From NCBI RefSeq assembly GCF_001667145.1, contig NZ_LZIF01000039.1:1-64000 (forward strand): a DNA stretch of 64,000 bases, read 5' to 3'. The position numbers and the translations under genes were made by a program. Numbering within the stretch: the first letter of the stretch is position 1; every line of letters starts with the position of its first letter. The notes under the pieces were generated by a model. That model saw nothing but the letters and a program-made list of their open reading frames with translations, made no database searches and was not told the origin of the DNA. Shown here piece by piece: positions 8,782 to 16,371 of the stretch. This stretch comes from Mycobacterium sp. 852002-51971_SCH5477799-a (GTDB lineage: Bacteria > Actinomycetota > Actinomycetes > Mycobacteriales > Mycobacteriaceae).

Positions 8782-9191
8782 TGGCGGCCCGTCTGGCTCC
8801 GGCGATCACCCCGGACACCGAATTTTTCTGGAATGGGTTGCGGGAGAACAAACTCCTGATCCAGCGCTGCGGTGGCTGCGGGCAGCTGCGCCATCCGCCC
8901 CGGCCGATGTGCCCGCACTGCCGGTCGCTGGACTGGGAGGCGATCGAGTCGTCGGGCCGCGGCACGGTCTACAGCTACGTGCTGCCGCACGAGCCGAAGT
9001 TCCCGTTCTTCGAGTACCCCTACGTCGTCGTGCTGGTGGAACTCGAGGAGGGGGTGCGGCTGGTGTCCAACCTGACCGGCATCGACCCGGCCGACGTGAC
9101 GCCCGGACTGCCTGTCGAGGTCTACTACCAGGCTTTCGACGGTTCTGGCTCGCAAGACCTGGTGCTGCACCAGTTTCGGCCGGCCGGCTAG
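8781..9191 (+). CDS. DUF35 zinc-ribbon/OB protein, equivalent to the C-half of ChsH2
   Basis: A 136-residue DUF35 protein: an N-terminal helix (FFWNGLRENKLLIQRC), a rubredoxin-like zinc ribbon (C30, C33, C44, C47) and an OB-fold with GRGTVYSYV. Such domains are obligate partners of SCP-X/Ltp thiolase-fold enzymes. In M. tuberculosis the Ltp2 aldolase needs the DUF35 domain of ChsH2. Here it is free-standing, starting within the previous gene's stop codon. It is expected to bind both the upstream hot-dog protein and the Ltp2-like aldolase. Confidence 0.88.
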   Translation: MAARLAPAITPDTEFFWNGLRENKLLIQRCGGCGQLRHPPRPMCPHCRSLDWEAIESSGRGTVYSYVLPHEPKFPFFEYPYVVVLVELEEGVRLVSNLTGIDPADVTPGLPVEVYYQAFDGSGSQDLVLHQFRPAG

Positions 9192-9198
9192 GCGCGTC

Positions 9199-10308
9199 AT
9201 GGATTTCTCGTTCACCGAAGAGCAGGAGACGATCGCCAAGCTCGCGCGCGATCTGCTCGAGCGTCGCGCCACCCCCGGCCGGCTGACGGAGGTGGAAGCC
9301 GGCGACGTCCGCTACGACGAGGCGCTGTGGAAAGAGCTCGCGGCCGCCGACCTGTTGGGCACCGCCCTGCCGGAATCGGTCGGCGGCAACGGCGGCGGCT
9401 TCGTCGAGCTCGGTGCCCTGCTGGCCGAGGTCGGATACGGCGTCGCGCCGGTACCCGCCTACGCCACACTGGTATTGGGCGCCGACCCGATCGCGCGGCA
9501 CGGCAACCACGAACAACAACAGCGATTCCTGCCCGGCGTGATCGCCGGATCCCGGATCCTGACGGCGGGATTGACCGAACCCGGCCGCTCGGACCCGGTA
9601 CTCCCGGTCACCACCGCCCGTCGTGACGGCCTGGATTGGCGACTCGACGGCGCCAAGGAGTTGGTGCCGGCCGCGCAGCTCGCCGACACGATGCTCGTTC
9701 CCGCCGCTACTGATGACGGCGTGGTCCTGTTCCTGCTCGCGACGGACGCCGCCGGTGTCGAGGTTCGTCCGGTTCGCACGACCAGCCGCGAACCACACGC
9801 AGACGTATTACTGGACGGTGCAATGGTTTCCGATGCCGACGCGATCCACGGCGCCGGGCTGGTCGAGTCGCTCCATACCCGTGCCCTGGTGGCGCTGTGC
9901 GCGATCCAGCTCGGCGTTGCCGAACGTGCGCTGCGCATCGCGGCCGAATACACCGCGGGCCGTGAGCAATTCGGCCGCCCGATCGGCAGCTTCCAGGCGG
10001 TGCAGCAGCGCATGGCCGACGCCTTCATCGATGTCGAGGCCATTCGGTGGACCACCTGGCAGGCGGCCTGGCTGATCGCGCACGGGCGACCTGCCGACCG
10101 GGCGGCGCGCATCGCGAAGTTCTGGGCCGCCGAGGCCGGCGCGCGCGTGGCCGCCACTGCACAGCAGGTGCACGGCGGCATCGGCATCGACGTCACCTAC
10201 CCCCTGCACCGCTATTTCCTGTGGGCCAAGCACAACGAGCTGACCCTGGGTCCGGCTTCGGCCCAGCTGGCACACCTCGGCGCAACCTATTCGGAAGGAC
10301 CCGCATGA
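9199..10308 (+). CDS. Acyl-CoA dehydrogenase, FadE28/ChsE1-like
   Basis: A 369-residue acyl-CoA dehydrogenase with the N-terminal MDFSFTEEQETIAKLARDLL, central EQFGRPIGSFQAVQQRMAD and C-terminal QQVHGGIGIDVTYPLHRYF, typical of the shorter, FadE28-like chain. It is predicted to pair with the 394-residue dehydrogenase upstream as an alpha2beta2 enzyme with two flavins, introducing the alpha-beta double bond in a short CoA-activated side chain. Its stop overlaps the next start as ATGA, so translation is coupled. Confidence 0.88.
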   Translation: MDFSFTEEQETIAKLARDLLERRATPGRLTEVEAGDVRYDEALWKELAAADLLGTALPESVGGNGGGFVELGALLAEVGYGVAPVPAYATLVLGADPIARHGNHEQQQRFLPGVIAGSRILTAGLTEPGRSDPVLPVTTARRDGLDWRLDGAKELVPAAQLADTMLVPAATDDGVVLFLLATDAAGVEVRPVRTTSREPHADVLLDGAMVSDADAIHGAGLVESLHTRALVALCAIQLGVAERALRIAAEYTAGREQFGRPIGSFQAVQQRMADAFIDVEAIRWTTWQAAWLIAHGRPADRAARIAKFWAAEAGARVAATAQQVHGGIGIDVTYPLHRYFLWAKHNELTLGPASAQLAHLGATYSEGPA

Positions 10309-10754
10309 CGACCGCCTCCACCCGAACCTTGCAATGGCAGGACATTTCGATCGGCGACGAGGTCGCCCCGCTCGAAATCCCGATCACCACAACGATGATC
10401 GTCGCCGGCGCGATCGCCACCCGTGACTTCATGCCGGTGCACCACGACCGCGAGTACGCCAAGCAGCAAGGCTCACCCAACCTGTTCATGAACATCCTGA
10501 CCACCAACGGGTACTGCGTGCGCTTCCTCACCGACTGGGCCGGCCCAGAGGCGATGGTGAAGAACCTTTCGATTCGCCTTGGGGTGCCGTGCTTTCCCGA
10601 CGATCCGCTGCGGTTCACCGGCAGCGTCACCGGCAAGACCGAAGGCTCCGATGGCGAGAACTTCGTCGAGGTGACGTTCAAGGGTTCCAACAGCCTGGGC
10701 GACCACGTGTCCGGCGCCGCGGTGCTCAGCCTGCTCGACGGGTCGGGCGCATGA
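10305..10754 (+). CDS. MaoC-type hydratase, ChsH1-like
   Basis: A 149-residue single hot-dog enoyl-CoA hydratase. The catalytic pair D41 and H46 (RDFMPVHHD) has the Asp-to-His spacing expected of the hydratase 2 motif, unlike the Tyr-substituted partner encoded at 8236. It should provide the active site of a heteromeric hydratase adding water to the double bond made by the FadE pair. It overlaps both neighbours by ATGA junctions, like chsH1 beside ltp2 in the cholesterol operon. Confidence 0.87.
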   Translation: MTTASTRTLQWQDISIGDEVAPLEIPITTTMIVAGAIATRDFMPVHHDREYAKQQGSPNLFMNILTTNGYCVRFLTDWAGPEAMVKNLSIRLGVPCFPDDPLRFTGSVTGKTEGSDGENFVEVTFKGSNSLGDHVSGAAVLSLLDGSGA

Positions 10755-11920
10755 GCCGGACGCTGCCCGGCGCCGCGGCCATCGTCGGGATCGGCCAGAC
10801 GGAGTTCTCCAAGGAATCCGGGCGCAGCGAGCTGCAATTGGCATGCGAAGCGGTGAGCGCCGCACTCGACGACGCCGGCCTGGCCCCCAGTGACGTCGAC
10901 GGCATGGTCACGTTCACCATGGATGCCAGCGATGAGATCGACATCGCCCGCAACGTGGGCATCGGCGACCTCAGCTTCTTCTCCCGCGTGCACCACGGCG
11001 GCGGCGCGGCCGCCGGCACCGTCGTCCACGCGGCGATGGCCATCGCCACCGGTGTCGCAGACGTCGTGGTCTGCTGGCGCGCATTCAACGAGCGGTCGGG
11101 TTTCCGGTTCGGTGGCAGCGGCCGCAGCATGGCCGAAACACCCTTGTTCATGGCGCATTACGCGCCGTTCGGGCTGCTGACCCCCGCGGCATGGGTCGCC
11201 GTGCACGCCCAGCGTTACATGTCGACGTACGGCGTCACCAACGAGGACTTCGGCAGGATCGCGGTCGTCGACCGCAAACACGCGGCGACCAACCCCGATG
11301 CGTGGTTCTACCAGCGCCCGATCACCCTGGAAGACCACCAGAATTCGCGCTGGATCGTCGAACCCGTACTCCGCCTCTTGGATTGCTGCCAGGAGAGCGA
11401 CGGCGGCGTCGCGCTTGTCGTCACCAGCGCCGAGCGCGCCCGTGACCTGCGCCAACCGCCGGCCGTCATCGCCGCCGCCGCCCAGGGCGCGGCCCACAAC
11501 GGCGAGATGATGACGAGCTACTACCGCGACGAGATCACCGGGCTGCCCGAGATGGGGGTGGTGGCCCGTCAGCTGTGGCGCGACTCGGGGTGCAAGCCCC
11601 AAGACATCCAAACCGCGTTCATCTACGACCATTTCACACCGTTCGTGTTCGCCCAACTCGAGGAACTCGGATTCTGCGGGCGCGGCGAGGCCAAGGACTT
11701 CGCCACCCTCGAGCGGCTGTCGCTAGGCGGAGAATTCCCCATCAACACCAACGGCGGCCTGCTCGGCGAGGCCTACATTCACGGCATGAACGGCATCACC
11801 GAGGGGGTGCGCCAGGTGCGCGGCACCTCTTTCAACCAGGTCGACAACGTCGAACACGTGCTGGTCACGTCCGGCACCGGCGTGCCCACCAGCGGGCTGA
11901 TCCTCGCACCGGCAGGCTGA
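10751..11920 (+). CDS. Ltp2-like thiolase-fold aldolase (SCP-X family)
   Basis: A 389-residue non-classical thiolase-superfamily protein, close in length to M. tuberculosis Ltp2 (386). It has the fold motifs AIVGIGQTEF, a YDHFTPFVF segment and NTNGGLLGEAYIHGMN, but no catalytic Cys where thiolases carry one (RVHHGGGAAAG), consistent with retro-aldol rather than thiolytic chemistry. With DUF35 it should cleave a beta-hydroxyacyl-CoA into a ketone or aldehyde plus a short acyl-CoA. The carbonyl product could be handled by the next gene. Confidence 0.88.
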   Translation: MSRTLPGAAAIVGIGQTEFSKESGRSELQLACEAVSAALDDAGLAPSDVDGMVTFTMDASDEIDIARNVGIGDLSFFSRVHHGGGAAAGTVVHAAMAIATGVADVVVCWRAFNERSGFRFGGSGRSMAETPLFMAHYAPFGLLTPAAWVAVHAQRYMSTYGVTNEDFGRIAVVDRKHAATNPDAWFYQRPITLEDHQNSRWIVEPVLRLLDCCQESDGGVALVVTSAERARDLRQPPAVIAAAAQGAAHNGEMMTSYYRDEITGLPEMGVVARQLWRDSGCKPQDIQTAFIYDHFTPFVFAQLEELGFCGRGEAKDFATLERLSLGGEFPINTNGGLLGEAYIHGMNGITEGVRQVRGTSFNQVDNVEHVLVTSGTGVPTSGLILAPAG

Positions 11921-11931
11921 GGGGACCGATC

Positions 11932-13002
11932 ATGCCGAGGCTCGCGCTTTTGACCGCCCATGGCGGGCCCATCGAGCTTGCCGAATTCCCCTTGAGCACA
12001 CCGGCACCGGGCACCGCGGCGCTGCGGCTGCGGATGGCCGGCATCTGCGGGTCCGACCTGCACATCTTTCGCGGCGAGCTGCCACTGCCGTGCCCATTCG
12101 CGATGGGCCACGAAATGGTCGGCGAGATAGCCGAACTCGGCGAGGGCCTGACCACCGATGCGACCGGTCAGCCGCTGGCCGTCGGCGATCGTGTGGTGGC
12201 GCCGTACTTTTGGTTCTGCGGCAGTTGTCACGCGTGTGCGCGGGGGCGGTCATACGCCTGCCAGAACCTGATGGCCGGCGAATATCGCACCCACGAGCAG
12301 GCGCCGCACTTCGTCGCCGCCTACGGCGAGTACTACTACACCAGCCGCCGTCAGCCGTTGTACAAGGTTCCCGCAGACCTGCCCGACGAGGCCGTCGCGC
12401 CCCTGAATTGCGCGCTCGCCCAGGTGCTTTTCGCGCTGCGCGACGTGCGGCTCGGGGACACGGTCGTCATTCAGGGCGCCGGCGGGCTGGGCATCAACGC
12501 CGCTGCCGTGGCGCGGACGGCGGGCGCCGCCGCCGTCGTCGTCATCGACAAGATCCGCGAACGACTCGACGTCGCCGCCGACTTCGGCGCCACCCACTGC
12601 ATCGACGCCAGCGGCGTCTCGGTCGCCGAGGTCACCGAGCGGGTGCGCCAACACACCGACGGCATCGGCGCGGACTGGGTGCTCGAGGTAGTGGGCGTCC
12701 CGGGCGTCATCCCGGAGGGGATCGGGTTTCTCAACAACGGCGGCACGTTGCTCGAGGTCGGCAACGTCGGAATGGGACGCACCTTCGAGCTCGACCCGAG
12801 CGCATTGGTGTACGGCAACAAGTCCGTGCGCGGCGTGATGCTCTACGACCCGGTCACCCTGGCCACCGGTCTATCGTTCCTGGAACACACCAGTTTTCCG
12901 TTCGAGCGGCTGATGCCCACGCCGTTCCATCTGGCCGACGTCAACGCCGCCTTCGCCTCGGCCGATGCCGGGCTGGTCCCTCGGGGAGCGTTGATCCCGT
13001 GA
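11932..13002 (+). CDS. Zinc-dependent alcohol dehydrogenase (MDR family)
   Basis: A 356-residue medium-chain dehydrogenase. The catalytic-zinc region is GICGSDLHIFRG and GHEMVGEI, the structural-zinc cysteines lie in CGSCHACARGRSYAC, and the Rossmann motif is QGAGGLGINAAA. It would interconvert an alcohol and carbonyl with NAD(P)H, perhaps acting on the P450-made alcohol or the aldolase product. ATG 11932 follows GAGGGGAC; a longer frame upstream only reads through the aldolase gene. The stop overlaps the TetR start as GTGA. Confidence 0.92.
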   Translation: MPRLALLTAHGGPIELAEFPLSTPAPGTAALRLRMAGICGSDLHIFRGELPLPCPFAMGHEMVGEIAELGEGLTTDATGQPLAVGDRVVAPYFWFCGSCHACARGRSYACQNLMAGEYRTHEQAPHFVAAYGEYYYTSRRQPLYKVPADLPDEAVAPLNCALAQVLFALRDVRLGDTVVIQGAGGLGINAAAVARTAGAAAVVVIDKIRERLDVAADFGATHCIDASGVSVAEVTERVRQHTDGIGADWVLEVVGVPGVIPEGIGFLNNGGTLLEVGNVGMGRTFELDPSALVYGNKSVRGVMLYDPVTLATGLSFLEHTSFPFERLMPTPFHLADVNAAFASADAGLVPRGALIP

Positions 13003-13607
13003 CGGCCCAAGTTTCTCAGGTGACCGACACCCGCGAGCTCATCGTGGAGTCCGCGTTCGCGTGCTTCGGCAAGCAGGGACTACAGAAGGCGACCATCGTC
13101 GACATCGCCAAGCGGGCGGGCGTGTCCCGCAGCACCATCTACGAATACTTCTCCGACAAGGCCTCGATCGTCGAGGCGTGCGCCGAACACGCATCCGAAC
13201 GGTTCTACCGCGAGATGACCAAGGCGATGGACCGCGGCGGCACCCTGGAAGACAAGCTGTGTTCGGCAGCGGTCTTCGTCACTCAGGCGCGGCGGGTCAT
13301 CGCGTCCGAGAAGTACTTCGACGAGGACGCGATCAGCCTGCTGCTGACCAAGGACGCCGCAGTGCTGCTGCGTGAATGCGTCGAGTTCTTCGCGCCTTAC
13401 CTGTCGGCCGCCAGGCTCACGGGCGAGGTGCGCAAGGACCTCGACATCGAGGCCGCCGGCGAATGGTTTGCGCGCATCCTGTTCTCACTGTTCAGCACGC
13501 CGTCTTCGACGCTGGACATGGATGATCCGGACGTGGCGGCGGAATTCGTTCGCGCCCATGTGGTGCGCGGCTTCGCCAGTGATCGTCCGCGGCCGCGTCG
13601 CGGTTAG
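12999..13607 (+). CDS. TetR/AcrR family transcriptional regulator
   Basis: A 202-residue TetR repressor with an N-terminal helix-turn-helix (TIVDIAKRAGVSRSTIYEYF) and a variable C-terminal ligand domain. It is the last gene of the igr-like operon, with GTG overlapping the dehydrogenase stop; GTG at 13020 is an alternative start. Co-transcription suggests autoregulation through the perfect palindrome at 5781-5801. The ligand is probably a CoA ester of the pathway, as for other mycobacterial catabolic TetR proteins; that part is inference. Confidence 0.9.
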   Translation: MTAQVSQVTDTRELIVESAFACFGKQGLQKATIVDIAKRAGVSRSTIYEYFSDKASIVEACAEHASERFYREMTKAMDRGGTLEDKLCSAAVFVTQARRVIASEKYFDEDAISLLLTKDAAVLLRECVEFFAPYLSAARLTGEVRKDLDIEAAGEWFARILFSLFSTPSSTLDMDDPDVAAEFVRAHVVRGFASDRPRPRRG

Positions 13608-13618
13608 CGCTCGCGTCC

Positions 13619-13692
13619 AGCGTGCATCCTTGGCGGGAATTATCGCCGTGTCGCCCGCCCTGTGTGCACACTCAAAGCCCAGGATGCACGCT
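13619..13692. repeat. Long-arm inverted repeat between convergent genes
   Basis: AGCGTGCATCCT (13619-13630) and AGGATGCACGCT (13681-13692) are perfect 12-bp inverted arms. The 50-bp loop itself contains the palindrome GTGTGCACAC (13662-13671). The unit fills the gap between the convergent tetR and proline dehydrogenase genes. It may act as a bidirectional terminator, or be a dispersed intergenic repeat of slow-growing mycobacteria; the second idea rests only on my memory of similar intergenic sequences. Confidence 0.55.
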
Positions 13693-14657
13693 CAGTGGCC
13701 GCGCTGCGCCAGCGCCCGCAGGAAAAACGCCAGATTGGCCGGCCGCTCGGCCAGCCGTCGCATGAAGTAGCCGTACCACTGCGTGCCGAACGGCACGTAC
13801 ACCCGCAGTTGGTCACCCGCCGCGGCGAGGCGTCGCTGCTCGTCGTCGCGAATGCCATAGAGCATCTGGTATTCGAATTCGTCGCTGCGGCGGGCGGATT
13901 CGCGCGTCATCTCGGGCACCGCGCTGATGATCTCCGGATCGTGGGTGGCCACCATCGGGTAGCCGGAGCCGGTCATCAGCACCCGAAGGCAAGCCAGGTA
14001 GGAGCCGGTGACCTCGGCCGGTTCGCGGTAGGCCAGCGAGTCGGGTTCGTCGTAGGCGCCCTTGCACAGCCTGATCCGGGCGCCGGAGGCGGCGAATTCC
14101 TGGCAGTCATCCAGGGTGCGCCGCAGGTACGCCTGCAAAACCAGACCCAGCCACGGGAATTCGGTCCGCAGGTCGCGCACGATGCGCAGCGTCGAATCGG
14201 TCGTGGTGTGGTTCTCGGCGTCGACGGTGACCCACACGCCCGCCCGCTGAGCGGCGGAGCAGATCGACCAGGCATTCTCCCGCGCGATCTTGTGCCCGTC
14301 GCGTCCCAGCGATTGTCCCAGCGCCGACAGCTTGATCGAGACTTCCCAAGGACGGACTACGCCGCCCGCGCCACCGAGTCCACCCAACGCGTCGATCAGA
14401 TCCAGGTAGACCCGCACGGCCGCATCGGCGTTGTCGGCGCTGGCGACGTCCTCGCCCAGATAGTCGATGCTGGCGAAGCGTCCCGAACCGCGCAGAGAGG
14501 CAACGCAATTCAGCACCGAATCGACCGTCTCCCCAGGAACGAACCGGTGCACCACTTTACGGGTGATCGACAGCCGCTCGGCGGTGCGGCGCAGGCCTTC
14601 GCGGTGGCTCGCGGCCATGATCGCCGGGCGCAGCGTGGTGGCGAACAGTCCGGCCAT
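13692..14657 (-). CDS. pruB: Proline dehydrogenase
   Basis: A 321-residue FAD-dependent, monofunctional proline dehydrogenase that oxidises proline to 1-pyrroline-5-carboxylate at the membrane. Barrel motifs include WEVSIKLSALG, VTVDAENHTT, RIRLCKGAYDEP, MVATHDP and the C-terminal YVPFGTQWYGYFMRRLAERP that binds proline. The start overlaps the rocA stop by one base, so the pair is coupled and the intermediate can be channelled. It matches Rv1188 of M. tuberculosis in position and content. Confidence 0.94.
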   Translation of the reverse strand: MAGLFATTLRPAIMAASHREGLRRTAERLSITRKVVHRFVPGETVDSVLNCVASLRGSGRFASIDYLGEDVASADNADAAVRVYLDLIDALGGLGGAGGVVRPWEVSIKLSALGQSLGRDGHKIARENAWSICSAAQRAGVWVTVDAENHTTTDSTLRIVRDLRTEFPWLGLVLQAYLRRTLDDCQEFAASGARIRLCKGAYDEPDSLAYREPAEVTGSYLACLRVLMTGSGYPMVATHDPEIISAVPEMTRESARRSDEFEYQMLYGIRDDEQRRLAAAGDQLRVYVPFGTQWYGYFMRRLAERPANLAFFLRALAQRGH

Positions 14658-16288
14658 CAGCCGGTGCCCATATGCGGATAGGAGTGCTCGGTTGCGGGGA
14701 TGAAGGTCTCCTTGATGGTGCGAGCCGACGTCCAGCGCAACATGTTCAGCATCGATCCGGCCTTGTCGTTGGTGCCCGAGCCACGCGACCCCCCGAACGG
14801 CTGGCGCCCGACGACCGCGCCGGTCGGCTTGTCGTTGATGTAGAAGTTGCCGGCCGCGAACCGCAGCCGGTGCTGGGCGGTGAGCACGGCGTTGCGGTCG
14901 TCGGCGATGATCGCGCCGGTCAGCGCGTACCGGGACCCGGTGTCGACGACGCCGAGGATTCGCTCGTAATCGTCGTCAGGGTACACGTGCACCGACAGCA
15001 GCGGGCCGAAGTATTCCGTCGCGAACGACTCGTCGGTCGGATCGTCGGACAGCAATACTGTAGGCCGCACGAAATAGCCTTCGCTATCGTCGTATTCGCC
15101 ACCGACGGCGATGGTGACGTGTGCAGCGCCCTTGGCCCGCTCGATGGCGTCGACGTTCTTGATGAAGGCACGACGGTCGATCAGCGCTCCCCCGAAGTTG
15201 GTCAGATCGGTGACGTCGCCGTAGCGCAGCGCCGCGGTCTTGCCCAGGAAGTCGTCACCCATGCGGCGCCACACCGACTGCGGTATGAAGGCCCGCGACG
15301 CGGCCGAGCATTTCTGCCCCTGGTAGTCGAACGCGCCGCGAATCAGCGCCGTGCACAACACCTCCGGGCGTGCCGAGGCGTGGGCGACGACGAAGTCCTT
15401 GCCGCCGGTCTCCCCGACCAGCCGCGGATAGCTGTGGTAGCGGCCGACATTGGCGCCCACCCGCTGCCACAGCTGCTGGAAGGTGGCCGTCGACCCGGTG
15501 AAGTGGATGCCCGCCAGCCGCGGATCGGCCAGCGCCACATCGGAAACGGCGAGGCCGTCGCCGGTCACCAGGTTGATCACCCCGGGCGGGAGTCCCGCGG
15601 CCTCGAGCAATTGCATGGTCAGGTAGGCCGACAACGTCTGGGTGATCGACGGCTTCCACAGCACGGTGTTGCCCATCAGTGCGGGGGCGGTCGGCAGATT
15701 GCCCGCGATCGAGGTGAAGTTGAACGGCGTTATCGCATACACGAAGCCGTCCAGCGGCCGGTATTCGCTGCGATTCCACTCCCCCGGCCCGCTGATCGGC
15801 TGCTGCGCCAGGATCTGTCGCGCGAACGCGACGTTGAATCGCCAGAAGTCGATCTGCTCGCAGGGCGAGTCGATCTCGGCCTGGTAGACGGACTTGGATT
15901 GGCCGAGCATCGTCGCGGCGGCGATCTTCTCCCGCCATGGCCCGGCCAGCAGGTCGGCGGCGCGCAGGAACACCGCCGCGCGTTCGTCGAACGGCATTGC
16001 CGCCCAGCCGCTTTTCGCCGCCATGGCTGCTTCGATCGCCGCCGTCGCGTCGGCGTGTCCGGCGTTGGTCAGGATGCCCAGCTTCGCGGCGTGCCGGTGT
16101 GGCTGGACGATGTCGACGCGCTCACCGTCGCCCAGCCGGTGGGTGCCGCCAATGACATGCGGAAGGTCGATCGGATTGTCGGCCAGCAGCGCCAGTTCGG
16201 CGATGAGGCGGGTCCGCTCCGGGGAGTGCGGTGCGTAGTCGTGGACCGGCTCATTGGCCGGCATGGGGACCTGAGTTATCGCGTCCAT
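14657..16288 (-). CDS. rocA: 1-Pyrroline-5-carboxylate dehydrogenase
   Basis: A 543-residue aldehyde dehydrogenase superfamily enzyme converting glutamate semialdehyde to glutamate, the second step of proline catabolism. Motifs are TPFNFTSIAGNLP, the base Glu in LVGETGGKD and the nucleophile Cys in QGQKCSAASR. The ATG at 16288 gives the length I recall for Rv1187; an upstream in-frame start at 16309 is possible. It is the first gene of rocA-pruB and divergent from the pruC regulator, 83 bp away. Confidence 0.95.
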   Translation of the reverse strand: MDAITQVPMPANEPVHDYAPHSPERTRLIAELALLADNPIDLPHVIGGTHRLGDGERVDIVQPHRHAAKLGILTNAGHADATAAIEAAMAAKSGWAAMPFDERAAVFLRAADLLAGPWREKIAAATMLGQSKSVYQAEIDSPCEQIDFWRFNVAFARQILAQQPISGPGEWNRSEYRPLDGFVYAITPFNFTSIAGNLPTAPALMGNTVLWKPSITQTLSAYLTMQLLEAAGLPPGVINLVTGDGLAVSDVALADPRLAGIHFTGSTATFQQLWQRVGANVGRYHSYPRLVGETGGKDFVVAHASARPEVLCTALIRGAFDYQGQKCSAASRAFIPQSVWRRMGDDFLGKTAALRYGDVTDLTNFGGALIDRRAFIKNVDAIERAKGAAHVTIAVGGEYDDSEGYFVRPTVLLSDDPTDESFATEYFGPLLSVHVYPDDDYERILGVVDTGSRYALTGAIIADDRNAVLTAQHRLRFAAGNFYINDKPTGAVVGRQPFGGSRGSGTNDKAGSMLNMLRWTSARTIKETFIPATEHSYPHMGTG

Positions 16289-16329
16289 GCTGCCAGGGTC
16301 CTCGCACACAAGCCGCAGCGTATTAGCCG

Positions 16330-16370
16330 ATCGAACAATACAGCGCGCTGCCCGTAGTAAAATCGAACAA
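16330..16370. promoter_or_regulatory. Direct repeats and -10 in the rocA/pruC divergent promoter
   Basis: ATCGAACAA occurs at 16330-16338 and again at 16362-16370, 32 bp apart (about three helical turns), in the 83-bp gap between rocA and pruC. This arrangement suits a PucR-type activator. TAAAAT at 16358-16363 is a good -10 eight bases before the pruC ATG, implying a leaderless pruC transcript; no Shine-Dalgarno sequence is visible. Confidence 0.45.
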
Positions 16371-16371
16371 C

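Noticed and set aside
14672-16357. Plus-strand 561-codon open frame
   Set aside because: Antisense to rocA; typical high-GC shadow.
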